Of a stretch of DNA of 24,978 nucleotides, positions 1 to 11,147 are shown in pieces. The stretch is from contig JADGJH010000212.1 in NCBI GenBank assembly GCA_027596945.1, positions 1-24,978 on the forward strand, read 5' to 3'. Below the pieces are notes generated by a model. That model did no database searches. It saw nothing but the letters and a program-made list of their open reading frames with translations, and was not told the DNA's origin. Both the position numbers and the translations under genes were made by a program. Numbering within the stretch: the first letter of the stretch is position 1; every line of letters starts with the position of its first letter. The stretch is from Physocladia obscura (Eukaryota; Chytridiomycota; Chytridiomycetes; Chytridiales; Chytriomycetaceae).

Positions 1-2275
1 CTGGAGAATAAACTTATCATTTCTTTATGTGTATTGGAATAAAATGATGTTAGGGTATATTTTGGGTTTTATCTCATACACTCAACCACAGAGTAATGCA
101 GATTTCAGCATACCTGATGTTATTGTCAGTAGTTTTTTGTATTTTGGTGTTGGTGGATCAAATACTGGAAAGAACTCTGAAGCATTTTATCATGCTTTTG
201 TGCTTGGTCTCCTTCTTTTGGCACACCAATCTGGGTATGATATTGAGTCAAAACAGGGAAGCTGGAAGCAGCCACTTTGACCTTGTACTTTGGCTGCAGC
301 AAAGTCTTCCACCAGATTCACTTGGCCTCATCATTGAATTCTCTTGCTTTAACACTCTAGAATCTGGATCAATGTAGCACTTGTTGCTTTGTTTGGTATG
401 AATGACTGAGCTGGAGTAGTAGTACTTATACCAAGTAGTGGTCTGATGAAGATTGTAGTTTTGTAGTTTGGTATTTCCAAAAACAAGCCATCTCCAGCAA
501 CAGCCAGTTTATCTGTTGGGCCTTGATTTTTTCAGAAACAGAACTATAAGCTACATTCCACCACTGTGACAAATAGGTGTCTCACATTCAAGGGGACTTG
601 CAGTTCCATATGTGGTTTTCTACAAAATATATATCAATAGGATTTATTTTTGATGAAAATACACAGACAGGACAATCAACTCAACCTCTGTTCTGTTGTG
701 TTTATATATGAACATTTCCATTTTACAGCAAACTATGGTTTTTGAGCAGGAAGAGTTGTTGGATGTGAACTGCCTTATAGGATTAGTTCTTGTCAGATTT
801 GTTCCACAGTTTGAAGTGAACTGAACTGATGCTGGCAGTTCAGACAAAATACAAAATATTTTTTCACACACAAAAAAACTGAACTGAATTGCAATGAACT
901 AGTGTTAAAAGTCCTGCTTTACATATCAATCAGGAAAACAGGAATAGCAAATACCACCAAACATCAAACTAAATCAATTTGCAGAACATTCCTAATTGTC
1001 AAGACTGAATGAAGCAGGAGCATATTTCATTCACACTAAAAGAAGAAGCAGTGGTGAATCTTGTTTGGTATTTTCAGGCATTGCTCTGTTGATGTGAATC
1101 CAGAAGAGTTCTGTGACCTGGTCAAATCTAAACACTTTCATAAGACACTTTACATTTGGGAGAAGTATGCTCACTTTTTCAGCAGGCTTTTCAATTAGAC
1201 AAGAGTCAGAAAATCAGTAAATTCAACAAAATGTTTCCAACAGAACTTGACCAACATTGCCTCAATGGAACTTATTCCAATTGGTGTGAACATATGCTTG
1301 TTGGATTTGTATACTCTTTTTGCTTATTTTGAGTTATTTTACATCATTCTACTTCCATTTGCAGTTTCTTTATATAACCTCTGAACCTGAAATGGGTAAG
1401 ATTTCAATTTCAATTTCAAAAATGAAAAAAAAAACACTTGCACACACACACACATTGTATCTAATAACTTCGGCAAAATATGGTACACTTAAATATACTC
1501 AAAACCAGCAGATATTAGTATACCATATGCATTACCAGTAAAAAGTGCACCAGAGTGTGCCAACAGATACCTAACTAAAATCTGCATTCATTGTCTACAC
1601 TTCAGAACAACTACAAAGACTACCTTGATACTGCTACAATGCTCAGAACTACACATTGTAATCACTCACAAGATCACATGCAATGCTGTAAATAAAACAA
1701 CAAGCTCCTGTGATTGAATCTACATTATCTGATGCCACATTAAATGCATTAAGATGCTATTACACTCCTCCAAAACAGCGCCACTCAGTGCTGAAAGCCA
1801 TTGAGCTTCTGAACTCATGCTTAATACACTGGCGCTTCAAAGATCTGATAAATCTTTGGTAGCTACATCAGCATTTTTCACTCTATCTAACAGTCCTCAC
1901 ATTGACCTCCATTCAAAACAAATATTGATAGCAGTGAATAGTGCCTTCACTTGCAACAAAAATTTTCAATTCACACGGTCATTGCTGCAAAGGGAAATTG
2001 GAAAACAAATTGAGCCCACTCCATACCTTTGCCTCCACTCACAAATTGGACAGCTACTGGACACTATTTCCAACATCAGTTTTTAAATTACTACAGCTAC
2101 TCAAAACCAGACTACAATAACTGAATACATGAGAAACTACTTTGACTCCAAAAATTCTACTGCCATCCTCACACACAGGGATCTACATGAAATCAGCACA
2201 ATCAACAAATTTGAACAAGTACAAATCTTTTTTCTTGCAAAGGACACTAGCATTGGCTCAATGATGGCTACACAA
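1..2275. other. CpG-depleted non-coding DNA, probable decayed repeat
   Basis: No open frame here looks like a known protein. CG dinucleotides are nearly absent: I find them only at 1471, 1779, 1833 and 1976. TG and CA are common, the usual footprint of deaminated methylated CpG. Base skew changes along the stretch: about 1-850 is rich in T and G, while about 1560 onward is rich in A and C, so two decayed elements in opposite orientation are possible. A short CA microsatellite sits near 1440-1454. The downstream part adjoins the copia relic and may be its degraded upstream portion, but I could not recognise gag, protease or integrase motifs. Confidence 0.6.
1440..1454. repeat. (CA)n microsatellite
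   Basis: A run of about seven CA dinucleotides inside the CpG-depleted stretch. It is short and has no evident function. Confidence 0.8.
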
Positions 2276-2833
2276 ATGCATATTAACCCCATCAACTGTC
2301 ATCAAGCAATGAAAAGCAGTGCCAAATCACACTGAATCACAGTTGAAGAATATAAAATCAATCAATTCAAAGGTACATTTACTCTGGTTGACAAGCCAAT
2401 TAGAGCCTACATAGTTGGCTCCAAATGGATCTAAAAACTCAAAATTGACTCCAACAGCTCTAGTGAATGCTACAGGACCCAGCTTGTTGCTTAATGCTTT
2501 TCATGAACAACAAGAATTGACTACAATCTCACATATTCACCAGTTTTTCATATTTTACTACAAATGTCAATCCCAAAAATTATCACTCCCTTTGTTGGAC
2601 AGGAAATCAAATGGCTCCAATAACCTCAAATGGTTACTTACTCTGGCAGCACTACACAACTGGTACATGCAAATGGCTGAAATAAGCTCCACCTACTTCT
2701 ATGGAGAACTACTTGAACCAATCTACATGTGTCAACTGTGTGGGCATGATAATGGCAACCCAAACCAAGTTTACAGACTCCACAAAGGCTTTTATGGTCT
2801 CAAACAGTCTGAAAAGCAGTGGTACATATGAAT
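2276..2833 (+). pseudogene. Decayed Ty1/copia reverse transcriptase (RVT_2) fragment
   Basis: Translation in two plus frames recovers the order of landmarks of the copia reverse transcriptase N-terminal half. In the frame through 2282-2540 are a GTFTLVDKP stretch, GSKWI followed by a stop, a KLK-D block, a degenerate LVA block, and IDYNLTYSPVF. After a frameshift between about 2540 and 2620, the other frame gives LLTLAALHNWYMQM, a GELLEPIYM block, then VYRLHKGFYGLKQS and QWY. The first frame has at least four stops (TGA at about 2333, TAA after GSKWI, then TAA and TGA), so the copy is dead. The YVDD active-site block expected downstream was not recognised. No LTRs, primer-binding site or target duplication could be identified. 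The whole relic is CpG-poor, consistent with an old silenced insertion. Confidence 0.8.
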
Positions 2834-3340
2834 GACTATTTATTTACCTTTAATGTAAAGGTTACATTATATTATGAGCAGATCTTTGCATATTCTACAA
2901 AACAAGCATGGCTGAACACATTTACCTAGTTCTGGCCACACCTTGGTATACTTACACACTGCCTAGGAATACAAGGTGTTTGTTCATGACATGGAATCTT
3001 CATCCATCAAACCAATACATTAAACAAATGCTCTCATGCTTTGAAGAGCATGACCCACCGAACAAGAACCACCCACTCCACATTCCAGAAACTTTTTTCA
3101 CAGTGAAACACTTTATGTGGAAGCAATTGGATGTTTAAGCTAACTTTTCAAAAAATGACTTGAAGTTCACCTATACATTGTACCTACCATCACCTCTTAT
3201 AGAATTATTACCAAAGAATAAGATCCTTGATGCACGTCCCTAAACCACATTCCAACAGAAAGGTGTGAGAATAAAGGCTGTTGATTCAACACTTATATTA
3301 AAAAAAAGAAAGTAGAAAAAACAACAAAAATTATATTTTT
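2834..3340. other. CpG-depleted flank between copia relic and ACC 3' end
   Basis: No convincing coding signal. A 76-codon open frame at 2908-3138 has no recognisable copia or other motif. Only two CG dinucleotides occur (3059 and 3235). The CpG-poor compartment runs right up to the carboxylase stop codon at 3341; the next CG is at about 3368, inside the coding sequence. The 3' untranslated region of the carboxylase must therefore lie in this repeat-like DNA. Confidence 0.55.
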
Positions 3341-6300
3341 TCACAAACTCAATGCATCCAAAAGTTTTTTTCGCATACTCGAGTCCAAAGACTGCGATGC
3401 ACTCAAAAAACCTTCCAATGCAGCTTGCGGATCACTCTTGACAAGCTCCTCCAACTTCAATTTTACACTCTTGCTCTTGAGCTTTGCGATCCGCTCATTA
3501 ATAGCTGTGCGTCGCACATTCATCCACCGCACAATTTCCAAATCTCCTTCCTTGTCGCCTTCATCGTCGTCGCTATCATCGCCAATATCAAGAATCCGGC
3601 CTTTCGCATCAACGTGCTGGTCATCGCTGTACCACTGCGCAAGCAGGGACAATGCCTTTTGGCGTGACGCGATAAGCGGGTCGGCAATGCGAATCTCCTT
3701 GATAATCGAATCCTCGGAAATGCGGCGCAACAATCTCCAGTAAAAGAATTTGCGCGACTCGGCGAACCCGACAACTGCGCTGACTGCGCCTTTCGCAAGC
3801 ATTCGGCCTGGCTTGTCGTGCAAGTCGGCAAACTGAACGCTGATTTGGTGGAATATCGGAAGAAGCTGGCGTTCGCGCTGGTTGAATTGGCTTTGGAGTT
3901 TGGCCTTCACATCCGCTTCAAGCAAGGGGTCACGCAATTGATTCTTGAGAAGTTTGTATGTCGGATCAAGTCTTTCCATGGCAGCGAGCAATTGCGGTTT
4001 GCGGAACTTGATTTCGACGATTCCTTCTGGTTCGAGAACACCACCTCGTGAATTTTCTTCCGCGTACATCTCCATCATTTCTGGGTTGATGGTTGGATCC
4101 AAAACCACCCAGGCACCTCCACGCAGTTCTCCAATAATGTATATGAATATTGGTTGCTTATAATCCCGAAGCGCATCGACAATTTGTGCTCCATACTTCA
4201 AAACTTCTTTGTACATGTCGCTTTGACCTCCAGAGAATCCACGCCAGTTGGCAAAAATAATCAGTGGCAGCTGTTCCCCTTTGTTAAAGTCGTTGATTGC
4301 CTGCGCAGTCTTGAATGCAGAGTTGGGGTACCAAACTTGCCCAGCTTCTGTTAAAGTCTCTTCCGTGGAAGTTTCACTAGCCGGGTCAGCTGCAACCACA
4401 ACCTTTGTGGCGCGAGTCTCTACAGCAATAACACCCATCGGAATACCACCAAGACGCGCACGTCCTACAACAACACCCTGAGCCCAGCCGGCAAGAGTTT
4501 CAGTAAACGAATCGCGGTCAAAGAATCCACTGACGAATTCCAGCTGTTCATTTGTGTATCCCGCCAATAAATTACGCGGGTCGTATGCACCTGATACTGG
4601 AATTTCGGCATCAATCAATCGATCAACTGAATCAGACGCGGGCAAAACCGGCAATGGGGCGTCGCGGCATTTCGGAACATAACTCAACCAATTCATAATT
4701 TGTTGAACGCCTTCCATGTCATCCTGCGCAACCAAATGCGACACTCCGTTCTTCCACATGATTTGTGTTCCACCTAGCTGCAAGTTTGACGTGTAAACTT
4801 CCCTACCGAGCACTTTATTTAGCGCGCCGGCTCCAGTCAGAATAATCGGCGTATATTGGACCTGAATTGCTCGTTGGCCAAGACGAACGAGATACGCGCC
4901 GATTCCGACGGATCGGCATGTTACCAAAGTTGCTGTAAAGATTTCGTTGTACGCGCGACTAGTTTCGCCAGCAATTTTTCCACTTCCTTGTAAGTTTTCG
5001 ACACCGAGACCGTGCGTGCGGCCAATAACATCAATAATTTTCCATCGACTCTCACCATCGTCTTCGATAAGTTCTACTGAAACTGATGGCGATTTTGCAG
5101 ATTGAACAAGTAAATCATGGCCTTCGGCGTCCAGGTATAAATACTTGAAACCTTTGACGGGGTTGTTGGAATCAATCCACGCAACATTAAACTTGCTTGT
5201 AACTTCATCGGCCAGACCGATTCGAGCACCAGAGTTTGCCGAAATATAAATACGCGGAATACCTGCAAAGGGGCGAAGGGGAAATAAATACAGAAAAAAT
5301 CGAAAATAAATAATCAGAAGAATAAAAATAATAGCAAAACCTCTTTCTCTTGCGTATTCTGAAGCCTTATAGAATAAATCATCTTCAGCAGTTCCAAAAG
5401 ATCCGATCTGAAACGTAATGTCGTTGGCAACAACGACAATTGAACGACCTTCTGGGTACTCAGGGGTAAACATATCCATTCGCCATGCCACCATACCTAC
5501 AGTGTTGGCACCAGGCGCGCGATCACTCTCCTCCAAGTGCCCCGTCGCTGAATTTAACACCAATTCTACAACACTCAGAATATTTCCCGGCGAGCCACCC
5601 GCATAGTCTCCGTCCTGGAAACTCAGCCATTGCTTTTCGATTGCTCTCATAAACAGTTCAGGAAAATCATAAACGTAAGTTGTGCTCAAAAGATGAGCCT
5701 TGTGGCGTTTCGGTTGAATATCTTGTTTGAGTGGGTGGAGCGATGATACTGGGCTATGATGAAGCCTGCCAGGAGGAGATGTAAGACTCATAAGTCTTTG
5801 AACACCGGTCGCATCACGAATCTCTTGGTACTCTTCAATTCGAACGACAAATCCTGAATCCGATGAAATACAATATCTGATGGGTTTTGCGCTTCCGGTT
5901 CCGGTTTGACGAATGAAACGAACTTCGGCACTGTTAACTCTGCCTTTCCAAAGACGGCGACGATTGCGGTCAATCATTTCTTTGATAGATTGACGAATAG
6001 CGCTGATATCCAATTGAAAGGTTGGAATAAAGTTGATGAAAATATGATTGCAGTCTGTGTTTGGATACTTTGCACTGACAATATCCAGGGCATCCATAAT
6101 ATCTGTCAAAATTCGAAGACCTTCGGAAAGAAGATATTCATGGGTGGTTTGTTCGCCAGAAACTTTGTGTCCAGGGTAAACAATAGCACGAACAAAAAAT
6201 CGAGCATCTGCCGGATTGCTTTTTCCAACCGCATGGTAAATTTGCAGACGACGGTTATCAATAAAGCAAGGCTTAACATCAAATAACTGCAAACGTTGAA

Positions 6301-9300
6301 GCTCAAGCTGGTACGCCATAGCAGGTTCGATGTGACGAATAATTTCGTCCTCGGAATACTCTGTTTGCTCTTTAAATGTGAAATATCGTGGAAATGCATT
6401 TTTTCGGACAAGCATAAAAGTTACACGGCGGACTCGTTGAGATCTCAAAATAGTTTTGAGTGATTTCAGCAAGTCTTTGAAGTAGGCATTCGCTTTTTCG
6501 TCAGTTGTAAAGTTGGCAGCCTCTGCAGAAGTAGTTTGAAGTGCGATGTTTAGGACATTGACGATCCCTGAAGACATACCACGACGATTTGAGGTTTTCG
6601 CGGCTGATCCATCGTTCAATGATTCAACAATTTTGCGCAAGTTGGCTTGAAGTTCTGTCACACTGTCAAATGCACAAATTTGTCCAGTGCGATTTCCTTT
6701 AAACTCAGAATTTGAAAACAGATCCGAGAAACTGCCAACTCGTTTACTGAGCGGGCTAACTGCGGAAAGATCTGAATTTGCTGATGCTGTCTGTCGCAAT
6801 ACAAACTGCCACTGGAACACTTGTGGATTAAGTGCAGTGAAATGTCTGACAGATGTTACAGAATACGCCTGATAAGTATGAAGGACATACGTGTAAAAAG
6901 CAGCCGCCCGAATTCCAGATTTTTCGTGGTAAAAAAACGAAGGTAAAATATCGAGAATAGCATAATTTGCAGTGATAAGCTGAGTCAGTGGAACGTAATC
7001 AAAAGACGTGACACCCTTTTTTTCATTTACAACAGACGACAGAATTTCTAGCATTTGATTGTACCGTTCTTCAGCAGTCGGCAGTTGGTAGTACATTAAA
7101 AGCTCACGAGCCTTTAGAGAAACTTTGGAAGTAGTCGGCCCATGCAACTCAGCCAAACGAGAGCAAATTGGCATAAAGACATTTTTTCCTAGATCGCCTT
7201 CAGTGTCTGCACGAACGTAATCCAAAAAACTCAAAATCAATTCACTACGTTTTGCAGACTTTGCATGCGACAAGACAAATCCGACGGCAGTATCAATATC
7301 TGATTTATATATTTCGCGTAAATAAACCAGCACGTCTTCTTCATGCGCATCGTTCTTGCAAAAAGTTTCTTCAACAATCAAATATTTTTCGAACAAAGAT
7401 GCAATAGTTTTGCGCTCATGTTGTCTGTGGCCATCAATATATTCCAGCGCAAGTTTCTGAAACGGTTGAATACGGTCTTCTAATTGAGCCAAGTCGCTTG
7501 GTTGCAAGGTTGTTTTCGCGTCTTCTATTGCTTTTAGAATGGTTTCGGACGGGAACGGAAGAGATTGTGTTCGAGCGACTTCAATTTCATCGCTAATTGT
7601 CGCATAGAGTGGAGCAGGAATACGGCCAGAAAGTGATGATAAAATTTCCAGTGCTTCTTCGATTGGAAGTTCGTTGTTGCGTAACGATTCAACTAACCGA
7701 CGAGTGACAGTAGAAATGTCTAATACTGGTTCATATCCGTTGAGAATATTTTCAATATCTTGAAGAATAACGCGAAATTTTTGATGAGCTTTGTCTCCAT
7801 GAAATTGGGGCGGTCTGTAGTATTCAATTACCGAAGTTTAAAAAATACAATAGGTAAATAAATAAATAAGTTTTAAAAAACGAAGGTAACGCATACCCGA
7901 GCACAGGAAATTCCCCATCAAATAAAGCTGCACTTTTCACACGAGAAGGATCGTCCAATGCCAAACGGCCAACAATATCACCAACAACCAACGAAGATCC
8001 AGCAGGTTTCGAAAAGGCGATTATTCCACTTTCAGAAGCGAGTAAGGGCATGTACATTTTCATAACCTTTTATTATTTTTTATTTGAACTTTAATACTAA
8101 CCATTATATTACTCAGGATAAAAAGCAAGAACAAACCTCGATTTCAGCAAACGCATCTCCAGCGTTGATATGAGAACCATCTTCAATCAAATATCTCACA
8201 AGCTTTCCAGGACTCGGAGAACGGAGTTGCGTCGGGTCACTTTCTTTTTCGAGCAGACAACTCTTTCCATCCAGAGTCAAAAACATTGCTTGCTGCTCTT
8301 CTTTCGCATACACAAGGTGAGTGTTGCTGTCAATCAGCAACAATAATCCACCATCCGCCAAAGGCTTTGAATCCACGGTAACTTTGGATCCATTCACAGT
8401 CAATTCATAAGTTTTGGGTCCAGTTAACGTGACATTAATTTTGAAGCGAACGTCGGAAAAAATAAAATCGACTATACAAAATGTTGAAAGAAGGGTCTTT
8501 GACGGCATTTGTCCACGTTCAAAAGCTTTCTTGTATTCCGCCATCTTGGATCCAATAAACAAGTGGGCTTTAGCAACACCACCGCAGATAGCTGCGAGCA
8601 TCATATCAGGTTTTTCAGTCTCAATTTTTTTTGCAATAAGGCCGTCCAACCAACCAGTTGTGATTGTGTTGTTTTGATACATTTCTGCTTCGAGCAACTT
8701 GACAAGAAACTCAACAGTTGTGCGGAAATCTCCACGAATGGACAGCTCTTTAAGCGCAATTATCAAATTCCGACGAGCATCATTTCGTGTTTCGCCATAT
8801 GAAAAGACGTGTCCGAATTGCGAATCAGCGTATTCGTGCACACCGCCAGAAGAGTTGACCGAAAAATATCCCCATACGTTTGAGTTTGAGCGAAAATTGA
8901 GTTCGAGAACTTTTCCCGAATTCGGTTTGAATCCGGCTTCAGGATTTTCGGCAGTGATACGTGCAGCAATAACATGGCCCTTTGGTGACGGCTTACGCTG
9001 AATGTTGACAGATTCTGGTTTTACGAAGTCAAAATCGATTTCGGACGTCCCTTTGGGTGCCATTCCGTAGAGAATGCGTACGTCTTTAATACGGTTCAGT
9101 GGAAGTCCCATTGCAACTTGCAACTGTGCGGCTGGAATATTCACTCCAGAAACCTTCAAAATATCATTTCAGTTCAAATTATTTATTTAGCAACGGTATC
9201 CTACCATTTCTGTTGTAGGGTGTTCCACTTGCAGTCTTGGATTCAGCTCCAGAAAGTAGAAATCCTTTGTTGCGGGCTCATACAAGTATTCAACAGTGCC

Positions 9301-10485
9301 TAAAAAATTTAAAAAATTAAAAAATAAAATTGAAAATAATAAACAGTCCCAAAACTTAATATCAAAAAGAAAGAAAAATTGCACCTGCAGATGCGTATCC
9401 AACAAGTTTAGCTAATCTCACTGCAGCTTTTTCCATCTCAGAAATATGCACCTGATCAGCAACAGTAACAGGCGCCTCCTCCAAAATCTTTTGGTGCCGT
9501 CTCTGAACACTACAATCGCGCCCAAACAACGCGATAGCGTTTCCATACTTATCAGCCAAAAGTTGCACTTCCAAATGCCGCGCATTTCGCACCACTTTCA
9601 TAATAAAAATGGGCGATCCAGGAATCTCACGCGAAACCTGCTCAAAGGAAGATCGAAAATCTTTTTCATGTTCGACAAGACGAATTCCCTTTCCACCACC
9701 ACCTTCAGATGCTTTCACCATTACAGGATAGCCAATGCGAATCGCATGCGCAATTCCTTCATCCACGTCGAGAGTCGTGGCTTTGCGAAACGCGTCGGCT
9801 GGAACTGACACATGGCCTTCAGAGTCAACAATAACGTCGGTGATACCTGTACCAGACCAATTTACACAAGGGACTTCGGCGGATTGTGCAACGATTGTGG
9901 AGGCAATCTTATCGCCAAGGGAACGCATCGCAGATGCAGGAGGGCCCATAAATACAATGTTGAGGGCAGTGAGTTTGTCTGCTAGTACAGGGTTCTCTGA
10001 GGCAAAGCCCCATCCAACGTATACAGCCTTTTTTTTTAATAAGATTTTCTGCGGTCAGATATCAATGATGACAAATGGCTCACATGAACACCAGTTCTTT
10101 GTGCAATATCCACAATCAAATCAACATTTGAATAGTTATTATTTGATGCGCCGCCCGGAACTTCGACATATTGATCTGCGAGGCGAATATATTCGGCATT
10201 CACTTGCAAATCTTCAGGTGTAGCCATCACGGCAAAAGTTATCGCATGGTCGTTGCCGAAAGTTTCGTAAGACCAGCGACGGATAGACCGGATGCATTTA
10301 ACGGCAGCCATGCCGTTGTTAGCCACTAGAATTTTTGTGATGACAGTTGTTCCGTTGGATTGCAGAACAAAATCGCGTACGACGGACGGGGGAGATTGCT
10401 TCGCGGTAGATGCATTGCCGCCAGAGTTATCGTTACTTTCTGCGATTTTTTGTTGTTGAGTTTTTTTGTCAGATGTCGTTGCCAT
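3341..10485 (-). CDS. ACC1: Acetyl-CoA carboxylase, multidomain fungal type
   Basis: Catalyses ATP-dependent carboxylation of acetyl-CoA to malonyl-CoA, the committed step of fatty acid synthesis, normally in the cytosol. Exons (minus strand): 10485-10084, 10027-9385, 9299-9205, 9153-8137, 8066-7897, 7814-5341, 5262-3341. The six introns are 56, 85, 51, 70, 82 and 78 nt. The splice gives 6723 nt, or 2240 aa, close to the roughly 2230 aa of yeast Acc1. Biotin carboxylase comes first: ATP-grasp GGGGKGIR at about 243-250, [11 protein letters not shown] at about 304-314, then [17 protein letters not shown]. The biotin carrier follows with VMKM, biotinyl Lys about 722, whose motif is rebuilt only by splicing. 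A long central region has a Snf1-like site RVGSFSDL (Ser about 1137). The carboxyltransferase has NSGARIG (about 1610-1616), NWRGFSGGQ and GELRGGAW (Arg about 1981). The last intron is in frame and stop-free, so a naive reading retains 26 false residues. The start ATG has A at -3. Confidence 0.97.
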
Positions 10486-11147
10486 TTTATGTGTTAACGG
10501 ATAGCGATTTGCTTCGAAAATCTTCTGTGAACCAAAAACGCTAAAAGCCTCGCGATTTACTCAGAGTGGTTGTAGGTGCTGATCTTTTTCGCTATACGTT
10601 AAGATTTGATTGCTCTCACCTGGTCCGGGCGAGGCAACGTATTCTTCTTGATACTCAGCAGCCGTCATTCGTTTTATGGGTCTGCATTTGGTTTGGCTGA
10701 TCAGCGAAACTTGAAGATAGGTGGCGATATGATCAAAACGCAAACCTTCGGACTCTTTTTTAAATCGGTGCTTAGTTTGTGATGGGATAACTAACTACTG
10801 GTTGCTTTTTTGGTTGCAAAAAAAGTATATTTTGACCGCGGAAGAATGAAGGAAGAATTCGAGCGAAAATTTTCCCCCTTCATCACGATATAATGCTGAG
10901 CCCTAATTTGCCTCTTCTTATCAATGAAGGTTCACAGTTCCGGGCAGAGCGAATCAGTTTGTAATAAGAATATCTTTCGTTTGTTCAACTCCAGCACCCA
11001 ATCGTAATTTCAGCACCAGTCAAGCATTAAATTTCCTCCCCAAATGCTGTTTAGATCTTACGTAATGAAATGATGAGTCAGAATTGGTCATCCAAATAAA
11101 TTCCTTCAACATTAATAACTCCATTTTGGATCATATTTCTTTTAATA
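10486..11147. promoter_or_regulatory. ACC upstream region with candidate uORF and bZIP-like sites
   Basis: This 662-nt gap separates the hydrolase stop from the carboxylase start, both on the minus strand, and should hold the carboxylase promoter and leader. On the minus strand a 35-codon ATG-initiated frame runs 10668-10561 and ends 75 nt before the carboxylase ATG, so it could be a upstream ORF if transcription starts above it. A donor-like CAG-GTGAGA lies inside it, so a leader intron is also possible. TTACGTAA (11058-11065) and TGAGTCA (11074-11080), two bZIP-type palindromic sites, lie close together far upstream. None of these has been tested. Confidence 0.35.

Noticed and set aside
1817..2086. 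89-codon open frame with an HIDLHSKQ stretch faintly like the copia RNase H end
   Set aside because: The resemblance is a few residues only, and it lies upstream of the RT relic, the wrong order for a single copia element.
2908..3138. 76-codon frame downstream of the RT relic
   Set aside because: Expected to hold the remaining RT blocks, but no YVDD or other copia motif can be seen.
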